A program made the position numbers and the translations under genes. Below the pieces are notes generated by a model. The model searched no databases, was not told the DNA's origin, and worked only from the letters and a program-made list of their open reading frames with translations. This document shows, piece by piece, positions 1 to 12,410 of a DNA stretch of 64,000 bases. Position 1 is the stretch's first letter, and each line of letters opens with the position of its first letter. Origin of the DNA: Ignelater luminosus (lineage: Eukaryota > Arthropoda > Insecta > Coleoptera > Elateridae). The stretch lies in assembly GCA_011009095.1 (NCBI GenBank), contig VTPC01002277.1, positions 1 through 64,000 of the forward strand, written 5' to 3'.

Positions 1-862
1 CTTAATTTGGAAGTAATTATTAACCAGAAGTTGCTAAATAAAAAGCAATTTGGTAAATTCCACTGATGTTTGTTACCAATGCTACTTTATGCTAGAACAA
101 GTCCAACTTTCATTAACAAAAAACAAATTAGGCGAACTACAGCATATATAGACATTTTCGCGCACCGGGCACCGTTTTGCAGCTTTTTCGCAAGAAACGG
201 GCCATACCAACTAGTAGTTAGCTTAAAACTTGCGTTTTGCGTTACTTCGAACGGGCTGCCTGTAGGAATGATCGGGCTTCGTCTTCCTAATGTAACATTC
301 TTACAAGCAGCTGTAACTAGGTTAGGAGTCACGCTTTGCAAATAAACCGACTGTTGCATCAGTAGTAGGGCCTGATAAGTGTAATCAAAGCCGCCTTAAG
401 CGGAAATTTCACAAACTTTCTTTTAAGATAAATATCGTAAGGTCAACATTTAAGCTTTTCGCTTTTCAAACAAGCCATCTACAGTGACCAGCAATCAAGA
501 TTCGCCCTTTCAATCGATGCAATTATGGCGCTACATTCAGAAGGCCAATAAAAGGCTCAAGCTTTGTTCTTATACTATTCAGTCCAGTGAAGGATTTAGG
601 CTTAGGCCCGCGAGGCGATAAAAATTCAAAATTTATTGAGTTTTCCGGTGACTGAAAATTTTTTATAAATGTTTCAAAAATATTATTTTTTCTACCGAAA
701 AATTATACCTTAATATGGTCAAGTATCTAATTATTGAAATAAAAAAAATATTAATTGACCAATTGAAAATTCCGGAAATTATAAAAATATAAAAAAATTG
801 TTAAGTTTTTCTCAGCTCTTTGTCTTCTGCCACAGTAATTGCTTTTTATATTTTTATTATTA
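1..862. other. Unassigned AT-rich sequence with a less AT-rich patch at 140-400
   Basis: No gene is recognised here. Short open frames on both strands at about 70-360 overlap each other and have no recognisable domain. The patch at 140-400 is visibly richer in G and C than its surroundings, so it could be an old repeat fragment, but I see no paired ends or target duplication. The rest is low-complexity A/T sequence. Confidence 0.4.
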
Positions 863-864
863 TA

Positions 865-1480
865 CAGGGTGTGCCGTAAATGCCAATAAAGCTTTAGCTA
901 GCAGTCTCCCTCAACCTCTTAAGATACCAATACTGAAAACACGAATGTTCCAACGTACTTACATTTGTCACATAAACCAAAAAAAGAAATTTAAACTAAG
1001 CAACGCTGCTGCAGGCAAATACAAAATTATTCGAATACAGGAACCAAATTATCGCAAGAAATCAAAAATTTATCAGTCTTATTCCAGTGATAATGGACCA
1101 TAATATTGACAAAACTTGAAACAATTTCTGGCAACTAATTTCTTCGGATTTATCAGTACTCCCAAGACTTGCATGTTTGTCATATCTATTTTTTGGTAAG
1201 AATTCAATTTTTAACAGCATCTTCAAAAAGAGAAATATAGTAGTTCTGTGCTTTATCAAGGGTAATTGTTGTTTCAACAGATTCATTTGTTGAATTGGTA
1301 ATGGCTTCATTTTGATTTGATTCTTTGGTTTCTGTTTATTTAGTGTTAGAGATGTTAATTTCTGACTCCTTGTACAAGAAAACTAAGCTGAGAAGAAATT
1401 TTCTTTTTGCAGATTTGCAATAGGTACTCATAGAAAAAGATGTTTATCTAAAGCTTTATTGGCATTTACAGGACACCCTG
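865..1480. mobile_element. Short TIR element (MITE-like) with TA target duplication
   Basis: The two ends are inverted copies of a 36-bp sequence beginning CAGGGTGT and containing TAAATGCCAATAAAGCTTTA, with 3 mismatches. TA (possibly TATA) flanks both ends. The TA duplication and CAG start fit the Tc1/mariner superfamily, and the 616-bp length fits a non-autonomous deletion derivative. On the minus strand, between roughly 1320 and 1200, an open stretch of about 38 codons includes SLFEDAVKN. It may be a scrap of a lost transposase, but I cannot assign it. Confidence 0.75.
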
Positions 1481-1482
1481 TA

Positions 1483-4400
1483 TATTTTATATACACCTTT
1501 AAAAGGGGCCATATCAAAATAGGCCAAGGGCGCAATCAAACCTAAATCCGCTTCTGATTCACTCGTAGATACCTCTTTGGTGACAATTATATAAACTTTC
1601 TTTAAGGAGGCTACTGTTAGGTCAAAAGTTGTATTTTATGTTTCAAAAACCGGCCGGATTAGCTCCCCCCCCTAATTCAATGTTATTTTTGGAGCAACCG
1701 CGGAAATGCTCTAAAGGGAAACTATAACAAAATCAAGATTCGTACCTTCTTCCCTCGAGCAAGCCTCCTGTGACAACCAACAGTCGAAATTTGCCAAAAT
1801 AATAGTTCTTTCAGTTCCTTTGTGGAATTAATTTTCTGTGAAGTAAAATCAGCTTCTATTGCCGTTTACGTATACGAATTATCTTCTCTTTCCAAGAATA
1901 ATATTAACCATTTTATTTTTCGTTAGCTTGTGCGTAGTGCTTTTAAATTTTGCTATTGACTGTTTTAGTATCAATAGGAAAAAAAAGACTTGACAAATTA
2001 GAACAGTCTTTTTCACTCAGTGTTCCGTCGAATGATATTAACAATAAGTTTCAACACTGCCCAGCAGTCTCTCTTTACACTAACTGCTCGAAAAGCTAGA
2101 ACACTGCAAAATAAGCCAAGGAAGTAATCTAAATTGATATAGACCGCCTGCACTGAAATATATTTATCTCATATTATCAATAATAATTAAAAGATATTAT
2201 AATGATTGAATGTTTGCTTACAGAAAACGAGCAATAAAAATTCTTTCTATAGCTATTCTAATAATACTAATCAAATTTAAATTAAGGATAACTCATTCAA
2301 CAAAGCCTACAAACATTATTAGATTGGCTTTATACTCAATCGCTTTTTTACAGATGCCAATCAATTATTTCAATCGGCACGTATTCGAATCGTTTTCTTT
2401 TTCAATAATGCTCGGAAAACCAACAATAAACCACAATTTACTTTTACATTTATGACATACAATTCGAGCTGGCTGTTATAAGGTTAGCTATTGCTGCCAT
2501 TTGAGAATTAGGTCAAACTTTTTACTTGCAGCTTACATCTGTGATATTATGAAACAGATACTTATCAGTTCAACGGTTATTTATTCTTTAGCGCTTATTA
2601 AAATATGACGGGGACAATCGTCTCACAGGTCATGTAGTACGTATTTGTTTTTTGTTTATTTGCTAATATCATCAAGAAAAAAGGAAAATTCTTTGTTTTC
2701 CAAGTAACAATATTGTGCAAAAAATTGAAACCTACCGATATAAGAAAATGACTAGTAATGTCTATGAAAAAACGATTGCGGAAATTCTGATTGTGAAATG
2801 AGCGGAAATTAAAAAATTGTTATCAGTTTTCAATTGAATTCTACTGTAGTAGTTCCTATTTACTAATATTGTAAATATTTTTGTAATGTAGGTAGGTGTG
2901 ATAAGTTACGTGGAGTTACAAGTATGCACAGGTGAGGTTTTCTTGATTTTTATCATGAAGGGCATAATAGATAATGATTTTCATTTTCCCAGGTATTTGA
3001 AAACTGAATTAATGGGCAATAAATAAAACTACAAATAAAATGTGTACTTAATATAACCGTAATGTGATAATATAATGTAGTTAACAGCTAGCGGGTAAAA
3101 ATTAATTGTAACTGTAGATACTTAATTAACAGTAGGTTTTCACATGCTCGAATTAACTGTAGGATTTTGTATACTAAATACAACAGAAAAAAGGAGGTAC
3201 TTGTAATAGGAGCTTTGTGAACTAGATCAGACCACTTGTTTGAAAACAGGAATAATAAAGACCTGTCCAAATTCATTTTAATAATGTTGAAACGTAGTAT
3301 GTATACCTAAGAATTTATGTAGATTTGGTGTACGTCGTATTCATGAAGAAAGGAAAAGAAAGAATGAAGAACATTAATTTTTGTAACAGTTATGAATTTT
3401 CGTTTGTAAAGTCATTCAAATTGACGAAAAGAACCGGTTTATCAATTACAGAGCAAAACTCCATCTGCTTCTTCTATGTATTTATATTAATTTCTTAACT
3501 TTAAGCTTTAAAATTACGTTTTAGTTTAGTTTTAGTCTCCTTGAAGATAAGAGGATTAGTCATTTCATTTGGTGCTGCAGAATATACTAAACAATAATTT
3601 CTTAATGTAAAGTTAAAGATCGTTATACACGTTGAAAACCGAGTAAGGAGATTCCATTCCATTTTATCTAGTACGTCTCACAATCGTTTTTACTTTTACC
3701 TTTATCTTCCAAAACTTCCAGTTTTCTATTTATGAAATGAACCCTTATATTGGGGCTGATTATATATCTTAAATTATACACTTGACAACTTGCTATCAAA
3801 AAAAAGCGATGGTAAGACTAAGTAAGTATATAATTGGAAAGATTACTTTCAGTTTTATTCTTGTTATAGAGATTTTAAGCCTTCTCCGTGCAGTACATAC
3901 GTTTGTAGATTACAGAATAATGAAGAATAATAGAAGATTAAAAAGAAAACGTTACAATATGAATGCTTTTTAATTAGTCAAACTCGGTCAATGCTACTAC
4001 TTTTTTTTACTAAAAATGGTTTCTCATATCATCACTTTTCATTTGGCGCACATGTCGTGAATCACCCTGTGTAAATTCTTCATTAATTGAAAGTTCTTTC
4101 AAAATGAAGGTTTTCGACCTCTGGGACCGTTTTCAAGATGTGATAAACAAAGCATAAACTAAAGTATGAACTAATCAAGTAGCACAACTACTTTACATCT
4201 TCCCGAGAAAATCGGAATTCCACCTAATATAATGATAAACTATTTCTTTATTTTGCCAATTTTCTTCGAAATGCCTAGATTATTTGGAATTATAACAGAA
4301 AACTTGGCTATTTACATCTCCCTCGAGTGATTTTTAGCTTTTCTAGTAAGTTTTCTGAAAACTAGAAAACTAAATTATTTGCGGATTTTGCAAAATCCTA

Positions 4401-6714
4401 TTCCTGGAACACTTGGACTTTCAATACATAACTACAGTATGTATGATTGTCAAGTTCACAAAATGGGTTTGGTTTGTTATAACAAGAATCATATGAATTG
4501 TAATCATTTTGTAAATGCGTCTAGACGGTATACAATATCTATTTACGTGAAATCTATTTATATGACTTACCTACATGCCAGTAAGTAATATTGCATATAA
4601 ATGCACCTGTTAATATTAAGATATGTGGATTCGTAACTTGATTGTAAATGTTAAAACCTATCAAATTGCCAAACAAAGTAAACATAGTAAACAGAATGAT
4701 GAAAATCGCATCAACTAACGTGATTTCTTTAGCGACCCACAATGTGTATTAATATAAATGATATTTCTGTTTTCTTTATTGTTAATTTCTTTCTTTTTTC
4801 CATTTTTAATAAATAAAGAATGTTACATTAGATTTTCCGTTTTATCGAATCATTATTCATTAATGTATTTTTAGAGGAAATAGGATTTTGCTGGATTCCA
4901 TGTGTGAATCATATTTTAAAATTTTGCATATATCGTAATTTTGCCGTGGGATATTGGCAAACTATTACGTGCAGTAGCTATTTGATTAACTAATAGTCTG
5001 TTTTGACGTACTGCTTTAGAAAACTGTTGGTTTAAATTAAGATGTTTGAAATGACACTTCTTTGAATGTCCAAAAACAGAAACAAAAACATAACAAAAAG
5101 TGGCCTATGGTAACAAAAATATTCAAGGTACGAAATGATATCATAAATTAAAGGTTACTGCCGCAATGCTAGACACCAGTAAGCTAATGTAAGAAAAATT
5201 ATAAATAAACATAAATAACAACAGACACTTAAGTGTCATGTCATTACGTAAAATTTAATTTTGACGAATTTTGTTCTACGCTAAATAGTTTTCCAAGCGA
5301 ACTTTGTATCTTACTAGCAAAAATGCTAGGTTCTAATTATACCATGTTTCTCTTAATAATTCTCATATACCACCTAATTGATTTCATAAAAAGAAAAATA
5401 AACTTACAGTATTTTCTGATCTGAAATTAAAATCCATTTTTTCTTATTAAACTGCTGTTCCACCAGATAATACTTGAAAAGTTTTAACTTTTCGACACAT
5501 TTTTCTTTTATTAACTGAATTTTGAAAGAGTTTTAAAGTCACGTTTACAAAAAAAAAAAATAGTAAAACGCAACAGATATCCTAATTCGACCACCTTTCA
5601 CGACCGTTTTAAACTTACTACAACTAGACGAGCCTTTCGGTGATTTCAGAATCGAAATCTCCCAGTTTAAAACACACATGTATGAATACACACACATACA
5701 TATAAACCGATGGGGATTTCAGGAATCCCTGGACTTGTGCCAAAAAAAGTTTTGTAGTATAAGTATGTATTCATTTTATGCCTCTATCTAATTCCGTCAC
5801 ATTTTATATATAGACCTTGGTAGTCATTTACCTTTTGGTTTACTTTTTAGATTTATATATGTGTATTAGAAAAAAAATATAACAGTTCGATGTCCTTAAA
5901 CATATGGTCCAAGTACGTACACGAAAATTTATATTAACATTGCTACATATCAAAAGTGTTATTTTCGAGTTTCCAAGATTTTATTTTTCAAGGGCGAACT
6001 TTAAGTCGATGAATGAGTGTGCGAAAGAAATGTCCTGCTTAAATAACAATTGTCAGTAATGTACCGTTTTTATGGATATAATAGATAATAATAGAAAATT
6101 ATACCATCATTATTTGCCAGGCTTTTTAAATTCATGTAACATTTTGCATTTTGTTCGAAACAGAAGAAAGGTAATATGACAAAGAAATGAAAAACTATGC
6201 GAGAATTACATACCGAAAATTTATAAAACACAAAATAAAAATGAAAATTACGGCATAGCCACAAGTTTTTCTTCATGCCATCACGAATTCTGATTATAGC
6301 TTTGGTTTTTTGCCTTAGCTTCTTATTTTGATGTGAGAAATATGTTTGGTTTATTCTTTTCACTCACCTTTTTTATTTTTACAACTTGCTACTTGTAATG
6401 GTAATTAAATGTTAAACTAATTAGGTAATGGATAAAGACTTAAATGTTATGTTTTATAGGCACTAACATTCTAAACAAAAACAATTTATAATTCATTTTA
6501 ACCAAGTAAAAAATCTCTTTGACATAGTGTTTCCAGTGGCGCACTAAAATAATACATTTTTCCTTTTACAGTAATTTGTCAAGGCAATAATCCTAAAAAG
6601 ATATACATAACAGTTTGTGTACGTACTTGCAAAGCCACCTACAACTTGCATATCATGTTTTTTGAATAGTAATAGTTGAATATATCATTAAGGTTGTACG
6701 TATTTTATGGATTA
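1483..6714. other. No recognisable gene; AT-rich spacer
   Basis: Both strands were read. The open frames are all under 100 codons, AT-driven and without known motifs. At 4056-4076 there is an isolated element end ending CACCCTGTG with no partner nearby. A weak AG|GTAAGT tandem at 4571 on the minus strand lacks a pyrimidine tract. Nothing else stands out. Confidence 0.5.
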
Positions 6715-6952
6715 TACAGTGTGTCCACATTTCGATGCTCACTATTGGGATCTCGGAAATTGTAAGATATACGAAGTCGGTTAAATTAGAAAAGATTTGG
6801 CTATTTTGGAGATCAGTTTACTTATGTTTTTATTTTTTTCAAAAAAGTTCACGGCTTACTAGATATTTGCTAAAAACGAAATTATCACATAAGTGGGAAA
6901 TGCTTTTTATTTAAAAAAAATAAGATAATTTAGTTTTTAGTAAATATATAAT

Positions 6953-8458
6953 CAGGCTCGCCGTAAGCAGGTGTGTAGGGTGTGCACCGCACACAGGCGG
7001 CACGTTCAGGGGGGCGGCAAATACAGCGATCTCCTCATGTTCATACATTCTCATTAATCAGTGCACAGATACAATTTAGTGAATGACTTTATTGTCTTTC
7101 AAAATATTCGCCCTTAGCATCAGTACCCTTTTGCTTAAGCTCAAACCAATTTTCGAAGCATTTTTTTTCCAATCTGCAGCTGGCATACCTCAGAAACCAG
7201 TTGTCTAAATGCCTCAACGGCAGCTTCAGGTAAAGAGTAACACTCACCACGCATCTTGTTTTTAATTGTCGGAAACAGAAAAAAGTCATTTGATGCTAGA
7301 TCATGTGAATATGGACAATGCGACATCAATTTCACTTTTTCACTGGCTAAAAAGTCGACAGTTTGTGAAACTGTGTGGGCACTTGCATTGTCATGGTGTA
7401 GAAGGATGCGTCGATGTGGATTGTTTTTATTGATTTCTTGAGTTCTTCGATCCTCTAAAGCTATGTTTGTCACATGTCCAGAAATACGCAAAAAACAAGC
7501 AATCATTTGCTTTGCAACACTGTGTAAACGAACAACTTTTGTGAGTTTTGATTCATCTCGAAACATCCAAACAGCGGATTGTTGTTTAACTTCAGACTCT
7601 ATGAGTGGATCCAACTTTTGTCACCAGTAACAATGTCGTACACTGACTCTGAATGATCTCGGTTGAATTTCTTCGGCATTTGCACGTTTAAATGATCGTG
7701 TAAAATCGTGTGTATTGCTTTCACGTCAGTGTCTAAGGTGACCCCTATTTCATGGTACGTCACATGCCAATCGCGCTCCATCGTTTTACGTACAGCATCA
7801 ACGTTAGTAGCAACAACAGACTGGACGAAATTCATTACTGAGAAAAGAACGCCCACGCTGGAACTCAGCAAACCAGTTATAAGCAGTTCTATTTGATGGA
7901 GCTTTCTCACCAAAAGCCGCATTAAGCCGGTCGATGCACTGTTTGGCTGTTAAGTTGCTTCGAAAATCGTAAAAAATCATTGCTCGAAAAACTTATAAAC
8001 TGCCGTTTAAACTTGTCAAAGTTAACGTGAAACAACAGCTTCTCTAGCGGTGAGAAAATCGTTAATGAGCCCCAATTTGCGATCGTGTTTTTGTTTGATG
8101 CCGGTACCTTGTTTCACATCAACTGGCTTTGTCAATTATCGCATAACAACGCCATCTATCGAAATTAAGATGCGAAACGTCTACAGCTTCGAACCGCCTT
8201 AACAAAAGTAGGTACAATACAAAGAACCCACATTTGGTACAATAAATTAGTGATAGCTGAGCGTTTGACACTGACATTGATTTTTGAAAATTCTACATCA
8301 TAAACATGTAATAATAATAAATGGTTTGACTTTGTAAAGTATTTCTTTACTTTTTTACATACTCATACGTAACAAGCTCAGTCAGAGGCAGAGGATGGGG
8401 CTGGGGGCGGCGTAGTCGGTTTTGCACACGGGCGTTCAGGCGGCTAGAGGCGGGCCTG
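6953..8458. mobile_element. hAT-like element inserted in the foldback element
   Basis: The left end begins CAGGCTCGCC and the inverted right end CAGGCCCGCC. Both ends have GC-rich subterminal sequence unlike the AT-rich surroundings. They are flanked by 8-bp direct repeats TATATAAT (6945-6952) and TATCTAGT (8459-8466). The intact sister foldback copy near 58300 has TATCTAGT at the matching spot, which confirms the target site and shows that the left copy has changed at two bases. Eight-bp duplications suggest hAT, although P-type elements also make them. It carries a decayed mariner gene rather than a hAT transposase. Confidence 0.65.
7089..7980 (-). pseudogene. Decayed mariner transposase (MIFYDFR-type)
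   Basis: Read on the minus strand from the ATG at 7978-7980, the gene begins MIFYDFRSNLTAKQCIDRLN and ends GEYFERQ at 7089. It belongs to a mariner group common in insects. The first catalytic Asp survives in VTGDKSWI. The second (LHHDNASAH) and third (SNDFFLF) are spaced by the 34 residues expected of D,D34D transposases. The reading frame shifts at least three times: near 7840, near 7605 and near 7160-7190. Segments are missing around the WVPHEL-type linker and in the middle of the catalytic domain, so the gene is about 140 bp shorter than an intact copy of roughly 1.03 kb. It cannot encode an active enzyme. I could not define its own TIRs. Confidence 0.85.
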
Positions 8459-8608
8459 TATCTAGTAAGCCGTGAACTTCTTTGAAAAAACAAAAGCATA
8501 AGTAAACTGATCTCCAAAATAACCAAAACGTTTCTAATTTAACCGACTTCGCATCTCTTACAATTTCCGAGATCCCAATAGTGAGCATCGAAATGTGGAG
8601 ACACTGTA

Positions 8609-9351
8609 GATAAAGAAAATAGGAAGACAGTTCTGTACTAAAACCAAAAGATTATGTTCATTCGCTAATAGCATTGCTTAATTCTTTTTGATAAGGATAA
8701 CCCATTAGCTCTTTATTGCATTTCAAGTAATCTTATTGGTAATTGTTATTTTTAAGAATAGTACAAGTATAGTGATCAAATCAAAACATTTCAAATTAAT
8801 AGTTTCGTTTTGACTTTCGTTGCTATCGCTCTTCGGCGTTGATGGTGTTTTATACAGGGTGGTTCAGAGGATTAGATACAAACTTTAGGAGCGCGAACTA
8901 GGTTTAATTCTATAACTAAAAAACCCAAAAGTTTAGGTCGACTTTCATTTGTTTTCGAAATACAACTGCTTTGTTTTTTGGTAATTATTAAATTAAATTA
9001 TTAAATTCCTGTATGGTTTTTACTATAAAAAATCCGTCTTTCTACAGCTTTTATGGTTGACGTCTTTGTCATTGTCAGATATTGGGAAGTATTAGAGGGA
9101 AACAGAACACTTCTAAAAAAAGTATGTTATGCCACTAAAGAAACTGACCAATTCTAATGTTTTAGTAATCTACACTCAATTTAACAAATAACTTACGCGT
9201 GTGTTTATTGTGTTTAGTACACTGTTTTCAAGTAACTCGAGATTTTGTGAACCCTGCAATTCACTGTTTAATCTAGAGATATTTCAAATACTTCCGAAAA
9301 ACCTGAAACACTAAGATGTAATTTTAAGGTTAGCTGTAGGTGTGCCTGAAA
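8609..9351. other. Spacer with one orphan element end
   Basis: At 8855 a sequence beginning CAGGGTGGTTCAGAGG follows TA and looks like the left end of a TA-targeting element. I find no inverted partner within the window. The remainder up to the LINE fragment is AT-rich with no recognisable gene. Confidence 0.4.
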
Positions 9352-10020
9352 GAATTCTCTAACAAGGTACTGGAAGTAATGAATAGCCAAATTAAGAAAG
9401 GAAAATTCTCAAGGAACTGAAAAGTGGCCAAGCCAACCAGTAAAACAACAGAAGGGAACGACGTACAGACCCATTTGTCTCTTAAATGTGATCGAAAAAG
9501 TACTGCAAAGGCCAATTGCTACAAAAGTAGAGGTCAAGATAAATGAAAAGTTAGCCGATAACCGATAGTTTCAGAAAAGCGAAATCAACGATAGAAGCTA
9601 TAGTCGTTCCGGTAGATAACATCTGGAGAAAAGCTTACCAAAATAGAAAATATGTAGTAATAGCCTGCCTAAATATTAAAAACGCATTTAATTTGGCTCC
9701 GTGGCGGGAAATAATGAATGCACTAAACGAGTTCGGAGTCAGTAACTACGTGATAAAAATCATAAGAAGCTATTTGAAGTAATATGGAGACAATAACAAG
9801 AAACAGAACGATGACAGTTACAAGCGGAATCGCTCACGGGTGCGTATTGGGATCCCTACTATGGAATATATTCTACAATAGTGTGCTCAAGGCAAAAATG
9901 CCAGATGGGACAACAATTACAAGCTTTGCCGACGACACTGCAATCGTAGCAACAGCCAAGACAGCAGACATATAGAAAGCAAATATAATAATGTCCTTGC
10001 TAGAATCGCTAAATATTCAA
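9352..10020 (+). pseudogene. R1/I-like LINE reverse transcriptase fragment
   Basis: The frames together show an ordered non-LTR reverse transcriptase. YRPICLLNVIEKVLQRPIA (from about 9461) is the block before the fingers. An NAFN-type active-site block lies near 9680. SGIAHGCVLGSLLWNIFYN (about 9823-9880) is the HGCVLGPLLWN-type block, and SFADDT (9922-9939) is the catalytic box, with F in place of Y. This arrangement is typical of R1/LOA/I-group LINEs. Several frame changes and stops interrupt it. The endonuclease domain and 3' end are absent, so this is a dead internal fragment of about 0.67 kb. Confidence 0.8.
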
Positions 10021-10924
10021 ATTCGGCCCTTGTTTATAATGCAAATCCACCCCTGGTACTAATTTCTACAACCAACTAAAATCACAAATTAAATAATAAC
10101 AAAATAGATAGAAATTAATGTAAATTGTTGTTGAAGAAATTGTCTTTCCTTAATCAAATCAATCCAAACAGATGAATAACGAAAATGAAAACTTTGATTT
10201 TCAGAAATTTAATAATTCTCATTAGCAATAGCAGGTGGCTCAAAACAGTCAAGACCAATTGCGTTAACATTAACAATGAAATTATTCAAACTAAATACTA
10301 ATTAACTAACTAATTGATCAAGTCACTAGATGTGTGTGTGTGAGAGAAAGAGAAATAGAAAGAGGAGAACTACAAGAATAAATTTATACTGTCCCGAAGT
10401 TACACCTAAGAAGTTCCAAGACAATGCAAGGAGAAAGGGGAGGGTTTTTTAGTCGGTAAGAATCTGATCTCCCTGCTAAGAGCACTGAAGTTTTTTTTTT
10501 GTTGCTATGATTTACAACTCTATCAGTGGTGGAGCTTTGAGATAGGGATGTGTACTTCAACATCATGTACCTTAAAAACAATTGAAGATAGAACAATTAC
10601 TTTTACGTTTTTTTGGTTAAGAATCAAACCTAATTTACGCTTCTGAAGTTTGTACCTAACCCCCTGAATATAATTGTATAATTACGACGATGTTCTTTGC
10701 ACAGGGTGTCTCAGATTCGAACTTAAGCATGAGGATCTCGTTTATGATAAGAGTTACAGCATAAGTTTAAATTCGGCCCTTTTGCTAAATTTCAGGCTAA
10801 TTAGTAATCTAAAAAAAGATTGAGATAATTTCTTTTGTTTTCTACTCATGACCAAAAAAAAAGAAAAAATGGCGAATTAAGTTTTTCGCCTGTAGCATCC
10901 TTATTATTGGGAACTCTAAAAATA
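10021..10924. other. Spacer with a GT/GA microsatellite and an orphan element end
   Basis: At about 10330-10372 there is a short GT run passing into GA-rich sequence. At 10702 a CAGGGTGTCTCAGATTCG end resembles the terminus of a TA-targeting element, but no inverted mate is visible. No gene is supported. Confidence 0.4.
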
Positions 10925-12135
10925 TAATGAAATGCAGTTTTTTTATTGCTGATCACCTCCGAATATCAAACTTGTCGACGGACGTTTCGGTGTCTTGGAA
11001 CCATCATCAGGTTCATTTTTCTTATGGACGCCATATTTGATATTTACATTATTTGATAGGACTTTTTCAAGCTGTTTTCAACGATATAAGGTAGTTCCCC
11101 AAGGGGAATATTCCATGTCTGGTTTAGAGCCCGAAGCAGACCTCCCGCGATGTCCGACTGGAAACTTGAGAAGAAACTCCGTAATACAGTTTCTAGCTTA
11201 ATGTAGAGTTGCAATGTGGAAGAACTGGTTGATGATAGTGATAGAAGCTCCCATCAAGCAGACGAAACGAAAGCAGTTGTGGTTGAGACTTGTAAACGGA
11301 TCGTTCCGTCGCAGTAACTTGGACCTCGTGGTTCAGCTTGGGTCTGGTCGAGTTATGGTAGAGGCAATACAGTGTCAGGTGACTGGACAGTGCGTTGACA
11401 GGCGGTGGTTTCGGCAGTTGCAACAAACCTCCAGGAGAGCGCGGTAGCTGGCCTCGGTGGTGGTAGACGATATCCTTCGACGTTCCCAATATTCCCGTTC
11501 CAGGTGGCGACCGAAGTGGATGGCGAGGCAGCTTGCAGACTGTAAACTTCGCATTTTCTGGACGGCGGCGTGGCAATCTGGCTCGAACGGGTGAAGGTGA
11601 TAAATAGTGAATAAAAGGTGATGGATATGAAGTGCCAGCGTCTGTCTGCACAACACAGGATGCTGATGTGCCTGCAGTATCCGTGTACAAAAGCGTCTCC
11701 TTGTGATGATAAGAAGTCTCAGCAAGAAATATGAGTGAAAGTCTTCATCATATGATAGAAACTGTGGTCTGAGCGAACTCGTGGGAACGTGGAGATGGAT
11801 TGCACACGGCAAACAACCTAGGCCTAAGCAATGTTAACACCAAACTCTGGTATTGTCGGAACGAGACATCTAGAAGTACTGAATGCCTATTACCTGCGTA
11901 GGATGTTAAAGCCAAAAGAGAGCACTGCATTCAAGAAACTAAAGCAGAGGATAATTTACCATTCCCTTCAGTATCCTGTACAAGTCAGGGGTAGTAGGCG
12001 ATAAACTATACTTATTAGTCTTCTTTTTAGCTTCTCTGCAACTAGCGGAGTAGATTATTGTCCCGGGTTCTATTCAACAAAGGGAGCAGTCTATGCTTCG
12101 TTCTTGTCTGATCCGAAGACGAGACACATAATTAC
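10925..12135 (-). other. GC-richer block of unknown identity, ending in a hammerhead-like fold
   Basis: This kilobase is clearly richer in G and C than the surrounding sequence, so it is probably an inserted element. On the minus strand two overlapping open frames span 11375-11812 and 11193-11690. Their conceptual products are rich in Pro, His and Ser and contain no motif I recognise, so I do not call a gene. On the same strand, just after these frames, lies the hammerhead-like fold at 10961-11044. That layout fits a Penelope-like or retrozyme-like retroelement, but no reverse transcriptase or GIY-YIG motif was found. Confidence 0.35.
10961..11044 (-). ncRNA. Hammerhead-ribozyme-like motif (weaker of two)
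   Basis: On the minus strand CUGAUGA (11010-11004) is followed by GAAA (10988-10985). Next come AC-GUCC-GU and then C (10984-10977), which is a two-pair stem III with a tetraloop closing on the GUC cleavage triplet. Stem II can form as GGU/ACC but leaves one extra U after CUGAUGA, which is not canonical. A distal stem I is available between 11035-11044 and 10962-10971 (10 pairs, one wobble). The core order matches type I hammerheads of Penelope-like elements. The extra core nucleotide makes activity doubtful. Confidence 0.45.
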
Positions 12136-12410
12136 CATAAAACCTTTAACTGCAAAATAACTCATTTTCTGTTAAGTAAGTGGCATTAATTTAATTGCCG
12201 TTTACGTAAAAAAACTATTTTTTTCTGTAACAATATATTTTAGCAAGAACAATACTAGGAATCTCACTTGCTTAATTTAAACTTTGATTGATTGTTGAAT
12301 TTTAATGTGGAAACTGACCACGGTTTGTCTTGAGTTTTACGCAAAAAATTCTTTTCCATGTATCAGTTGTCAAATACAAAATAATTCTAGTGTACAGCGT
12401 TGCACTGCTG
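12136..12410. other. Short spacer, nothing recognised
   Basis: AT-rich sequence between the GC-richer block and the next repeat relic. No open frame or paired repeat is seen. Confidence 0.4.

Larger units (their letters stand above)
6717..8606. mobile_element. Foldback element, family CAGTGTGTCC, copy 1 (split by insertions)
   Basis: The left end, beginning CAGTGTGTCCACATTTCG, and the inverted right end share arms of roughly 180-230 bp. TA duplications flank them at 6715-6716 and 8607-8608. A second copy of the same family lies at 57567-58446. The interior of this copy is occupied by a later insertion at 6953-8458. No coding capacity of its own is visible. TA targeting and the CAGT start fit the Tc1/mariner superfamily. 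Confidence 0.85.

Noticed and set aside
4560-4590. Minus-strand GTAG|GTAAGT tandem as a ratchet site
   Set aside because: The preceding sequence is not pyrimidine-rich; GTAAGT also occurs by chance on the other strand 13 bp away.
11193-11812. Overlapping minus-strand frames of 145 and 165 codons
   Set aside because: Two overlapping frames cannot both be real. GC-richer composition alone lengthens open frames, and no recognisable motif is present.
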